From Echinococcus granulosus (Eukaryota > Platyhelminthes > Cestoda > Cyclophyllidea > Taeniidae): a stretch of 64,000 nt of DNA. Position 1 is the first letter of the stretch. Each line of letters starts with the position of its first letter. Positions 48,801 through 60,352 of the stretch are shown here, one piece after another. The stretch spans positions 562,204-626,203 of the forward strand of contig NW_020170410.1 in NCBI RefSeq assembly GCF_000524195.1, written 5' to 3'. The notes below the pieces were generated by a model that was given only the letters and a program-made list of their open reading frames with translations, was not told the origin of the DNA and made no database searches. Made by a program: the position numbers and the translations under genes.

Positions 48801-51800
48801 GGGATTGGCTGGAATGGGGGCACCCTCCCTACCTGTTGCCGATTGTCGCACGGGCACTGTCCTGTGATGCAAAAATGAATAGTAAATAAGTGACCTAGAA
48901 GGGCTTCTATAACTACTCTAATTTCATACGTTTAATGTAGTAAAGTTAAACCATGTTTATTGTTCTAAGCTCTCCCGTACCAACTTAAAACCGTTATTCT
49001 TAGACATCGGTGTCTAGTACTATTTCTTAGAGTTTTCTATTGAACTGGAGGCACTACTGGATGCGAAGTTCAGCTCTTTGTTCTTCCAATTTATGAAATA
49101 TTTTGGGAATAACCTTTGCAGTTAGATTATGCTGAAAAAGTCTATGGATGTTCATACTTAAAACTCAATTCAATTTTTTTCCTTAACTGATGAAATTTCC
49201 CTGAACCTTCGGTTTAATTATCCAGCGGATGATTGCAATTTGTCTATTTTCGCCTTCCAAATGAATTATAAGGCCTTCACAATGAGTCCGCCCAAATGGT
49301 CTATCAAAACTTGTTTTTTATTCCCTACCGTCTCGTGCCGTACCATTCTTTGAACCAGAAACTAAATCCATATCCAGAATCGTTTAAGCAACGGTCTGTA
49401 GCAGCTTAAACTGTCGTCTAACTATTTCATGGGATGTTTATGTAAACTTTCTCATAAACAGTTGGTTAAATTTAGCTCATTTGTTGCCAGGGTCTGGGAG
49501 GAAAATTGACTGTCACAGTCTAGACATTTTCTTGTTCCTACTTGCCACCAACACCTTCCCTAGCGAACTGGCCAGTTCAATAGCTGCTGGGACTACGAAC
49601 ATTACATATCTTTTAACCAAATTATTTACTAGACGATTTTATACATTCAACTACCACAAACTGATGAAGACTATGTGCTACATTTCGAGACCCCGAGCTC
49701 AGTAAAGAAAATGGAGCGTCCCATGTGTAGCCTTGGTAGCAAAAGTACCAAAAGAGCCCTAATCGACCTTCAAGTACTGTCGCTTTGTTGAGTAACTGCT
49801 TACTGGATTTCGTATTCATCATCCCGAATTCTCTGACTCAGCTGTGACCGTGTGGGAGTGGGTGTTCCATTCGATAATTTCAAAGCATACCAAACGGGTA
49901 ACTTCTTATTCAACTCTCTACACATAAACGTTAGTCGTTTGTCCTAGTCTTTTTAATGGTACGCAGAAAGAACATGAAGGAATGTTGGGGCGGGGAATGA
50001 TAACAAGGAAATATGATGCAAAACCCACTTCAGCAAGCGTCATTCAGTACACACTTACGTGTGTAGTCACTTACCCTATAGGTACGTTATGCCGTCATGA
50101 GCACTACCTTACATTGTCACGTGGTGCTGAGAAAAAGTCAACTGTTTAGACGAGGAAAAAGTACGTACTCGAAGTTTGCTGCTCAAATGCTAGAAGTCAA
50201 ACAGCATTGAACTTTTATTCCATACATTCATCTTGTGAACCGGAGTTAGCACTTAGGGGAACGGTATGGTAACTAGTTGATATAGTTTTCTTTGTGAATC
50301 AAGACAATACTTGACTGGGGGACCCTTTTGACAGCTTGCAAAGTCTTCGCATGAGTATACAAGAATTATGCCCCTCCTTCGTCTAGTCTAGAGCGCGTTG
50401 CAACCTAGGCGAATTTAATGATATATTGCAACACTATTTATGAGGTGCCATTTAAACACAAGTCAAAGAAAATAATGTCACGTCAAAAGTATTCTACTTC
50501 CATACAATAACGACGAAGTAGGCTTTACATCCGCAGTGCGACTTCCAGATTATGTGTAGGCTAGTGTTTTTATGAAATAAAAGAAGAGAATAAAAATGCG
50601 GGGCTGAAGTTCTGATGTCACCAAAGGTTAAAGTGCCACGCCCACGCTCCTGAAGTCACTCCTTTAATGCAGTTTGCTACGACTGTTTAGCGTAATACTC
50701 ATTTTCTCAGGTGACAAGTGTCAAGTCTGAGCAGTGGTCATCGTAATTCAACCAGAGTCAAGCATAGAAGGGTAAAAACCGTTTATTTGCAACTCCATTT
50801 CAGTGTTGTATTTTGCAACACATGCCTTTTAAGGTAAGATACCAAATAAGATGCCTTTAAATGTAGCTCCTGAAAGAAGTGCTTTTGAAAATGTGATTTT
50901 TATCGTGAATCAAGGCCAATAATGAGAGGCTTATGGGAAGTTTTAAATGACAAAAGCAGGGAGGAGTGGCGGCTGAACATGTCAAGACGTGTGCTATTTC
51001 ACCTTGTATCAAGGTTGGTTGCTAGGTTTACGCATCACATCAAAGGGGCTAGCAGTGGTTCATAAGTCATTTTATGGGTATGCTTACTGAGCGTTGGGGC
51101 AAGGTTCTCACTAGTGGTTTCGGCTATAAGGCAGAGGACGCAGAGGCCTACCTATGTCAATTTAAATTCACAATGAGAAGCGGCAAAAGAATAGTAGAAT
51201 CGATGGGGAAAAGCGTTTGAAGAGGTTGCAGGGACTGTGGGTGAGGGTGGCGGAATTACCCTTTGCCTGGTTTCGGGACACTTCAAAGGGGCTTTGTGCA
51301 AAGGACTGCCATGTAATTTATGAAATAAACTCAACATCAAATAGGTATCTACTTGTCAAACAAAAATTTTCTATCAGTGTTGCAAGTTGGCACCATATTA
51401 CAAAATTCTTAACATGAAGCAATGAAACCATAGGTGGCTGCTAGCACTCATAACGGTTCTCTATAACCACTATAATGAAGAATGGTGTTAGTTAAATTGA
51501 ACTGACAATTTTAAACCACTCTCGTATTCCTGCCACACAAATAATAGAGAAATGGTCCATTTTCAGAGGTACTGCAATCGGTTTCTTAACTTCAGTCGTT
51601 TGGTCGGCATAAAGGGGTAAAGAATACTACGTAATTACCTTTGTCTATTTATAAGGTTCAGTTTGTTTCGGTCGTTGGGATTACCAATCTTTGAAGCTCA
51701 AGTTACAGCTTTTAAAACGTACCGGTGAGGGTAGGAAAAATGTATTACAGCCATTTGCCTTCAGTCCGTAAGTAGACAACGAAGTAAAGAGGCTAATAGG

Positions 51801-54800
51801 TTATTTGCATCATGACAAGCAAACTAACTCTCTTCTGGCTAAATGTGCAGCTGTGGCAGTGTCTTGTGAAGACCAGGGTCGTTCGGGCGAGAGGTTTGAT
51901 GTCGGTGCCGTTCTAAATTGACTGAGAGCCTTTGTATCCACCACGCCGAGTTGAGGACTCGCCATTCGTAACTTGGGACGACTCTGAAGCTTGATTGGCA
52001 TCAAGTCAGCCACCTCGTCGTCCTCCAGATTCGAGTCCTCGTTGAGAGTGTGGGACGACTTCCAACTCCTTAGGCGCCGGCAGTCGTGATTCGGGCTCGT
52101 AGGATGGTCTGGGCAAGCACGGAGAAAAAGTTTACTCTTTATTCACTGAGTAGAGTCTTTCAATAAATCGTGTTAAAGTGGTAGCGTTAAGGCTACTTTA
52201 TTGGGTGTGAAATTTCTAGCTCCTTGATCTGCAAAATTTATAAATCACACTTCTTTATATTTATTTTATTATAAAGTGATCTCATCAACAAATTTTCAAT
52301 CAAACCATTTATTTTGTAATAAGCCTTAAAACCGTTTCCAGAAACACGGATAAATCAGTTACTGGCAAAATGCAACTCGATGCCAAATGTAACTCCAAAA
52401 ATCACTGCACCAAATGCTTTTCCCCTTGTAGAACTCAAAAAAAGTTCACAAGGTGAGCAAACCCGAACAATTTTTAGTAAATGAAATACGCAAATTTTTT
52501 TACTACTTACAAAAGGAGGAGGGAATATCCCCAAAGAGACGAATCACTTTAGTGCATCATGTGTACACCTACTGAAAAATCAATTGTTATAAAGCGTACA
52601 GACTTGAGTTTCCTTCCTTCCTAGCACGACAGAGCGTTTGCGAATTCACAGGTGTATCTTTTAGCAGTCAGGCGAGTTGAAACAATAATTTCACAAATTT
52701 TTGTGCCGCTTAACCTATATGTCTTTTTTACGGCACTGCGGGGGGATTTAGTTAGGGAAAACCTGCTCCTGATTTGCTCATTGCGTTTACCACTTGGTCA
52801 TCCAAATATGGAACATTCTGAGCTAATTTCAAACGTTTGAATTTTAAGATATTTAATTTCAGGTACTTTTGGAGCCCCTTGAATTATTTTAATTGCCAGT
52901 TGATATTTCGTGAGGTGCAAAGTGTACGATTTTTTCAAGCAGCAAACCAGAAGGCTAGCATCTCTAGCGATTTCTTTGGACCATGCAATAGGTATTTTCC
53001 ATGCCACAAATAAACACTTAAGCTCGAGATCATGATCTTTCGCATGGCTAACAATGCATGAAATCGAGTAGTTTCGTTTTAGTAGCAGACCGTATTCTTC
53101 ATACTGACCCAGAGAGTGTAGAAGATCCGAGTTGAGACATAGTTAAGTAAGGAGGACATAGGGTTAAAAATGGTACTTCAAACTTGGCGTAAGTAATATT
53201 TGCAACGAATCAGTGAAGAAATTGGCTTCATTTCACCAAATGAATTAATGAGTGTCTGAAGAGAAAATCTTATCAACCATTCACGCCCACTCAGCACAGT
53301 GGTTAAAATAAGATAAGATGCAAGAAAATGCCAGATTTAAACATTCTTTTTCAGCTATAAATGGCATTTACTGGACCCTTCAAAATCCAACTGTCGCATT
53401 TTGCAGACATTAAACTGTATATCAAATTAAACCCGGCAGCATATAAAATTCCTTCTAAGCTTTTTTCTGTATTCATCGTTTTCCATAGGTCAATCAGCTG
53501 TCGTTGAAGGAGAAGATGGAATAGATAGTACTTGTCATTTAATAAACACTTTACTGAAACAAAAATATTTGCTAGTTTGTTGAGTACCTGGTTCCAATTT
53601 CACAACCCAGAAAATTAAGCTGATTTCAGCAGTAGTTAGAGAAGAACCTATCTTATCTGACCTCCTTTTTTCTGTGTGTATCCTTACCTGAGCGACTGTT
53701 AAAGTCAACACCGATTGTGGTGTGCTAACAGAGAATAAGGAAAAAAAGGAAATAAATCTTAAAAAATGGCTATAACTAAGCCTCAAGTAGCATAATGAAC
53801 AGTTTAGGGGAGCAGCCTGGAGTAGACATGTTTGGACAAGACTATAGGGCATACTTGTCCGTTTGCAAGTCAGAACCTACATTCATCGGGCTTTATTTAC
53901 CACCAGAATCCCAAAAGCACTCCTGTCCGATAATGGCGAGGGCAATGCAATTTCAAAAGTGATGAAACAGCTGGTCACACTCAGTTTATTTCTGACGTTT
54001 TCACCAAATGATAGCACAAACACGGGGTCGTGAAGAATGTTAATTAGCAATGGCTAATAATGCTTTCCTACCATCCACTGAAAAAAACTAACCCCCGCAA
54101 TTACTAAACACGAGCACTTATTTTCACATGCTTTGAAGCAATTTACAGAAGCTAGAACACACAATAAATACTCACGGTTTGTTTAAGTATACACAAGCCT
54201 CTCCTAAGAGGAAACTACATGCGCTGCTCACATGCAGCAGCAAGCGGAAAACACTCCCCGCAAACCTGTATCTTCCGCCCAGGGTGTGGGGAAGAAAGAG
54301 ATGACCGCAAATAATTCACTCAGTGAAGGTCTCTTAAACCTTTCCGCATAGTCCATTATAAACGCTTGAAAACAGATAAGGATGCAGAAATATCTCACCA
54401 GGGCATATCCATTAGCCGCTAAGCCACATCCACACGTATGCAGCGACACCATCCTCTTACCTGAGTCCACACATGCGATGCATATGAGGAGAGGCAATGA
54501 CAGATTGGAAAGCAGGTAAAAAAGAGTAGTGTCGGATTCAAATAGCAACATGTTCAGGATTAGGGAGTAAATTTTCCTCCCACAACCCGTGGATATGACC
54601 ATATCACGTCCTATTGGTATTTGTTGTAATCGTACAGGAGGATAAGAGGGCACTTAGACTATCGCCTTATGGCTCTGGTCATGATGCCCATAGCTGCAGT
54701 CTTCTGGTATTTTTGTGTCAGAACGTCTTTAGAAATAACTCTAGAGCTACAGAGCCTGGAGTGGCCTCTGTGTTCCAGGAGATTACATAATGAAGTTCCA

Positions 54801-57800
54801 ACGTAACCAGTTCATCAAAAGCCCACTATGTTGGATCTTGAACTGGGAAAATGCTTTTGAAGATTTGGTGGAGCAGTAAACAGCGATAGAAAACAAGCTT
54901 TGAAATTCAGGTTATCCAAATTTCAGGCCCTTATTTTCAGGATTTGGAAAAAACCTCTTGTTGCGATCGTTTCAGATCTGGGAATTGGGGGCTCCACTGT
55001 GGCTCCAAAACTGCGGAAAATGGCCAAAAGTTCTCCTAGGGTAATAAGCCATATTCGCATTTTACTATTAATGCGAAAACGTCTGGTGTTAATGAGCTGG
55101 AAAAAGTGAACTTCCCCTTACACTGTCTCTATCTGCATAAGTTAAATTGAGTGCCAATTTGCATGACCCGGTACACCCAATTCTAAGTGCTCAGGTTGAA
55201 AGCGACCTAAAAAGAAGGGCAAGACTAGCAGAGCGAATGGGATAGTCGGTGAATTCAGTGAAAAATAAATTCCTGCTAATTGATCTCATCCATTATTCGC
55301 ATCATCGCTAGAACTAAGAGGAAAACACCGGCAAAAGAATTGCTCATAGCCTTGCATGTGCTTTATGATGTTTTGAAAGTAAAATTATACAACTGCAACT
55401 ACCAATCACGTGAAAATTCCCATGGTTTCTACAACTTCCATTAATTATGCGAAGTGACGCTTTTTTTCGGGGAAATGAAACTCGAAAATTGATCCATCAC
55501 ACTGCTAGAACACTACACAAAACTGGGGGAATGAAAAATTTGGTTACAGAAGGGGCAATGACACTGGTAATTGTAGACCTAATTACCCATGAAAAATAAC
55601 AATCACATATTCATTTTAAATTTGAACTCTAAAAAAATCTGACCTACCTGTTGTGTTCACAACCTCAGTTAATCCACGGACGATCTTCTGACGTCGAATA
55701 CGACGAGGATTGGACCTTTCTCGAGATGACTGAACGACACGAGTCCTTACTGCATCCTCCGCATCTTTTTTTCCGTCACTATTCTTCTCTTCCTCCTCCA
55801 GAAAGCGCATAAGATCGCTTTCAGAACATGCTCGACCTCTGAGAAGACACAGAGGTGAAGGGGATGGTGATGGGGAGGCAGGAAGATTTTGATGAGAGCG
55901 GTAGCCATCGGTGACTACTAAAGAGGCCTGATGTCGAGAGGGACTAACAGGGAAGGGTATCGTGACACTCCGTGAGGGACCCTTGCGTTCAGCTCCCAAC
56001 ACAGTCAAGGTCACGTAATGGTCCAATGGTGACGCCTGCAGAGGTGCAGTCATTGGTTTGCGTTTCTGGTTATAGGTTGGAGCTGGAAGGAAAGGGCCAC
56101 CTATGCAAAAGAGACCGAGTATTCACACTTTTTGAACGTGTGATGACTTGAAACCTGTTCTAACGCATTTCGCATCGATGTTACGCAAAGTTGACGTTCG
56201 AGAAGTAATGTTCGTGTGTGCGTGCCTGGAGACGTGCATGATGCTACCGTTATTCACCTTTCACTTAGCCACCAAACGGAGCGGCACAGACAATATTTTA
56301 GTCTCTTGGGTGAGAGATCTGTATGGAGATTTAATGTTTGGAATTTTGATCAAGTTGATGAATCTACGCTATACGGTATCTCGTAGAGCAATTTCATTTG
56401 GAATGTATACATTCTTGTTGAAGCCTTTGTGTAAAAAGGACTGGCACTGAATTAATTAATCAATTACAGGAGTCTGATCAAAGGGTTTTTTGTCCATGCA
56501 TATACTTCTGCTTCTACCAACTTAACCATCAATTAATGTTTCCTTTTTGTGAAATTCCTGGATTTTTCTTAGAATCATGAATCCATTTTCGCAAAGACAA
56601 CAGAAGGCTGTATTACTGCATAGAACTTAAATCAGTGCCATTATAATATTTCGGGAAACTGTTTTCATTCAGTCTGTGTCAAGATATTAACATAACGCAT
56701 GTTGCTGCATGGTCAAATCCAACATCTTGAATAGCACGTCTTTGAGTGAACAAAAGGAGCTTCGACAAAGACCTACACAACTGCTTAACGAGTAGCATGC
56801 ATTTAAGTAGGCATGCTTTAACTAGGTGGCAAGTTTGGCATTAAAAAACTCTTATATATCTGGGGCGGTGATGGGGCCTGTGCTACAGAATGCTCTTATA
56901 AATCTCAGTTTTCGCTGCGTCACTTATACTGGAAAAATGCACCCTAATGGTATAAATGCAAAATTTTTTATAAACTGAAAGAAACGTACAAATGCTGCCC
57001 TCTGAGCCTCCGATTCCTCTCACATTGGCACCAGCACCTACACGAAAACTGCTTATAATTTCGGCGACTTCGTGATTACCACGAAGCTGAGCTTCCTGGA
57101 AGGGTGTGTGTCCATCATCGTTGGTGAGGGCTGGATCGGCACCCCAGTAGAGCAGACGTCTGGCCGTTGCACACTGTCCGGTCATGGCTGCGTAGTGCAA
57201 CGGTGTCTCTCCTCCGCATCCAATTATCCGGTGCAACTGCGGCTGTCCCCGGTTAGACTGACCTCCCTGCTGACTAGACTTGGTTGCTGACCGGGTGGGA
57301 AGGGCTGGAAGACCCGGAGGATCTAGTGGTGGACGTGGAAGGGATCTAGCATTAACGTCTGCACCGTACATTATTAGCAGGTTGATTTGATCGGTACGGC
57401 CTAGTAGAGCAGCCTATGAGAAGAAGGAGATAGATAATTTTCATACGTCACACTTATGGCTATCAACAAACTACTCTTCAAGAAAACCTACCTGGTGGAT
57501 CTCCTGCTTACCGTCAGCGTCGTATATCTCAATCTGGGCATACTCATACAGCAGTCTGTGGCAAATTCTTGTATCAACATCACCGAGAATATTGTGATAG
57601 AGTGGGGTCAAGCCATTGGCGTCCAAAGTATTGGGAGATTGTCCGAAATCAAGCAGAGCCTTAACTGCTTCGAAATTGCCTATGGAGGCAGCTTTATGCA
57701 ACGGAGTCAGTCCATTTCTAGTCCGAAAGTCTTTATGCGCTCCGCCTGAGATTAAAGCTTTGATCATCTCTAAAGGCCTTGGTCTAGCGACGGCCACAGA

Positions 57801-58406
57801 TAAAGGTGATTCTTGAGAATTACTAAACACTGAAAATTGCTTCCTTACCTTCTGTTCTTGGACAAATAAAGTTGGGGTCGAATCCCTTCGAAAGATATTT
57901 TTCCACTTTTTTGACATCGTCTCGGGCGACAGCACGAAGAAAAGATTGCGGGAGATTTTTGTTTTTATCATCTGTTGGCAGGCTTATGTGTGATGGGGGA
58001 CAAAGTCGCCTCTTTCGAGTAAACTAGAATCGAATCAAATATAAAGTAAAGAGCAAATTACCTCTAGATTTGAGCTTAAATCATCAGTAATGTAAGCAGA
58101 AATCGGGCGGTCCTCTTCGAGAAATTTCCCATTTCTTCCATTGGAAGGAGGGACAAAAAGACCACAATTTATGCTATCAGTAATCTGAGATCCGAACTCT
58201 CCAAGTAGTTTCTGTTTGACATGGTTTACCAAAGCTTTCGATGAGACGAATGCGTAAACTTGTTTTGATAAGGGAGTTATTAATATCTTGATAAGCAAAG
58301 TACTATTGACATCTTGTACGCGAAAAGAAGAGTCCGAGGACGTTGCGCCTCCCGAAAAGCGTCCAGAATCAGTATCACTTGATTGACTATTAATAAACTT
58401 TTTCAT
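39815..58406 (-). CDS. SHANK: SHANK-family postsynaptic scaffold protein
   Basis: SHANK proteins are large scaffolds that link receptors and actin regulators at postsynaptic and other cortical sites. Eleven exons (5' to 3'): 58406-58062, 58023-57849, 57811-57492, 57413-56990, 56100-55648, 52108-51829, 48861-48542, 48377-48253, 44924-44591, 41878-41634, 40246-39815. They sum to 3453 nt (1150 residues) and every phase closes. Domains: N-terminal SPN/ubiquitin-like region, residues about 28-140 (LLIKILITPLSKQVYAFVSS; LEFTRKRRL); ankyrin repeats, about 140-415 (VEKYLSKGFDPNFICPRTE; HKDFRTRNGLTPLHKAAS; DANGLTPLYHNILGD; GGETPLHYAAM); Ser/Pro-rich linker; PDZ, about 746-847 (RTVTLHKAY, LGLSLG, ASPAFNAGLRAGDYVLKINY, DVTRASHAEVVKLLENL); then Pro/Ser-rich sequence ending FDPDDLVLPPPEEFCC. 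No SH3 domain is seen between ankyrin and PDZ, and no C-terminal SAM domain. The start is the Met opening exon 1. Intron sizes rise from 38, 37 and 78 nt at the 5' end to 3.5 kb. Confidence 0.93.
41879..44590 (-). other. SHANK intron 9
   Basis: About 2.7 kb of AT-rich sequence. Open frames at 43175-43429 and 43974-44201 lie on the opposite strand and have no recognised domain. No repeat copy was identified. Confidence 0.45.
44925..48252 (-). other. SHANK intron 8, with unusually long open frames
   Basis: About 3.3 kb splitting the PDZ domain. The part at 46700-47940 is GC-richer and has plus-strand frames of 153 and 130 codons (46709-47170, 47544-47936), antisense to SHANK. Neither shows a known domain. 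Words at 45860-46015 resemble 30320-30480. It may be the remains of an inserted element. Confidence 0.35.
48862..51828 (-). other. SHANK intron 6
   Basis: About 3 kb of intronic sequence between the Ser/Pro linker exon and the first PDZ exon. No SH3-coding exon was recognised in it, and no repeat copy with clear landmarks. Confidence 0.45.
52109..55647 (-). other. SHANK intron 5
   Basis: The largest intron of the gene, about 3.5 kb, between the exon after the ankyrin repeats and the linker exon. The minus-strand open frame at 54228-54653 (141 codons) is Cys/Leu-rich with no SH3 or other recognised features, so I leave it as intron. Confidence 0.45.
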
Positions 58407-60352
58407 GATTTAGGATTGCGCATCTAAAAATATTGATATAGGAAGGTAGTTTTAGTAAATTATTGAAGTGACTTCATGCTTCGGTGCAAACCAACTTGAG
58501 ATAAAAGGGAATTTTGAAAAGAACCTGCTACATATTACAAAGATAAAAAAATAATTAAAATGTGGAGCAAATCCTTCTCAATTAAAAGGAGTAAAAGGAG
58601 TCAAAAACCAATGCAAGTAAGAGAAATATGTTAAAATGGCAAATTGCAAGTTCCACTGATTTCCGTATTGCACTGCCGAGAGTTAAAAAATTAATCAACC
58701 AGAAAATAAGTTGCCTGGATCATGAAAATGAGATCATATTTTCCGGTATTATAAAGTGCCCCTACTAGCACGCCCTGTGGGAGATCTGCCCGACTCAAAA
58801 CAGCGCTTAGGTCACAGCCAATGGATCAACGAGATATTTTATAAATGTAAACACACTTTGCGACACCAACGTTCTGTTATTTTTTGTACTAGTATAACAA
58901 AAGTAAATGACTCAAATAGCAAACAACCCTAAATTGTTAAAGAAGCAGCAAAAATAAACTATAAAGGCAGTACGCAACAACGGGATATAATAATTTTTAC
59001 TACAGAAGTCATGTTAATCTGCTAAGTACTATTTACAATGAAAAAATGCAAAATTTTTTACTGCGGAGTTGTAGGGAACCAAATAGTCCTTTCGTGCTCC
59101 ATACATTACAAAATCTGTACAATACACCAGAAGGCTCAAAGTACAGCCAGATTTTGCTTTTGACACTCTTTTCATACGATCCTGCAAAGTAGCACTACAG
59201 GATACCTTTGTTATTTTTCATTTATTTTTGATGAGATCGCATACCCATACTGGATTTCAAACATTACTTAATAACTTTTTTGATATTCTACTTAAGATTA
59301 CCCAACTTCGAACATTGTCATGCCAAATTAACCCCATTCTTTGCGTGCAGAGGCGGTGTGGCGCCACTTTGATGCCTAACGATTGGTGCCTATCGTCTGT
59401 GTTAAATAGTGAGCAGCACAAAACATGTAATACGATAGTGGTGTATCCCTCAGTTCTGGTGAGGCGCCACTTTTGTACTTCGAATTAGCCTCCTTGTACC
59501 TCGTTGGGTGGGCTGGCCTTTTGGGCTATGCCAATAGCCCAGACACCTTCTCCGTGCTAAATATATATTCTACCCGAGTATTGTGTCTTCCTTCGTCTTC
59601 AAGGAGTCTCGGGACTTTAAAAACATGTTGAATTTTATACCTTTGTATTTTAACACCATAGTGGTTGAATTTCAAACAGTAACCCAAGATTTTTAAAAGG
59701 CCATAGCTGAAGTGCATTGAGTCACCTGTACATTTGCAGTGTGCAAAGCAGTTATGGAAAACGTTTATTCCTAATATTAGAAGGAGAGCACTAGCTATCT
59801 GCCCGTCACAAATGTGGCAAACAGTTTGTCAAGTAATTAACCATTATCTCCCTATGAGTTCCATACATTTCTAGCGACCTATATTTGGATTTGCCAGACA
59901 CCTTCGGTTTACATTAGGGAAAGTGCTGACAACCTCTTAACAACTGTCCCAAGTATTATTTTAACAAATGATACGATAAGCTCAAGCTGCAACTTTATTT
60001 AGTTTGACATAAATAGAAATCCCTGATGGCGTCCTAATAAAAAAGTCAATTTAGTCGTAATGTTGCTCACTATTTGCGTTTGTATGTTTTTGAATATTTT
60101 ACAAATTTGATTTTTAGCTTTAAGAAGGTGGTTATCAGTTAGGCAGATGACGCACAATAGTACAGTTTAGGGTCTACTTTGTTGGGACAATACCACATAA
60201 AGCACATTACGTTTTGTTTTACCGATTTAGACGACTTTGAAACAATTTGGAAGCGAAGTTATATTACAAGGTGGAGGCTTATCTTAAACAACTTGTTTAA
60301 GTCGGCAAACACCTTTTGCTTGTTGACGCCATCGTTCCTGTCTGGTTTCGAA
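58407..60352. promoter_or_regulatory. Divergent upstream region, SHANK / BuGZ
   Basis: About 1.95 kb between the start codons of two genes read away from each other. It should contain both promoters and any non-coding 5' exons. A minus-strand module A copy at 59480-59630 lies inside it. No specific binding site is claimed. Confidence 0.4.
59480..59630 (-). repeat. Solo copy of repeat module A
   Basis: The minus strand reads AGTCCCGAGACTCCTTGAAG, ACGAAGGAAGACACAATACT, CGGGTAGAATATATATTTAG, then a GGGCTATTGGCATAGCCC block, in the module A order. The GGGCTATTGGCATAGCCC stretch is almost a perfect hairpin. No B module adjoins. Confidence 0.62.

Noticed and set aside
54228..54653. Minus-strand frame of 141 codons as a missing SHANK SH3 exon
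   Set aside because: It has no SH3 motifs (no ALYDY-like or conserved Trp pair) and no consensus splice sites giving the required phase 1.
57812..57848. Reading through the 37-nt segment as coding
   Set aside because: It is open in one frame, but that frame gives a non-SHANK peptide before it; removing it restores the conserved ankyrin segment DPNF...ESPLSVA.
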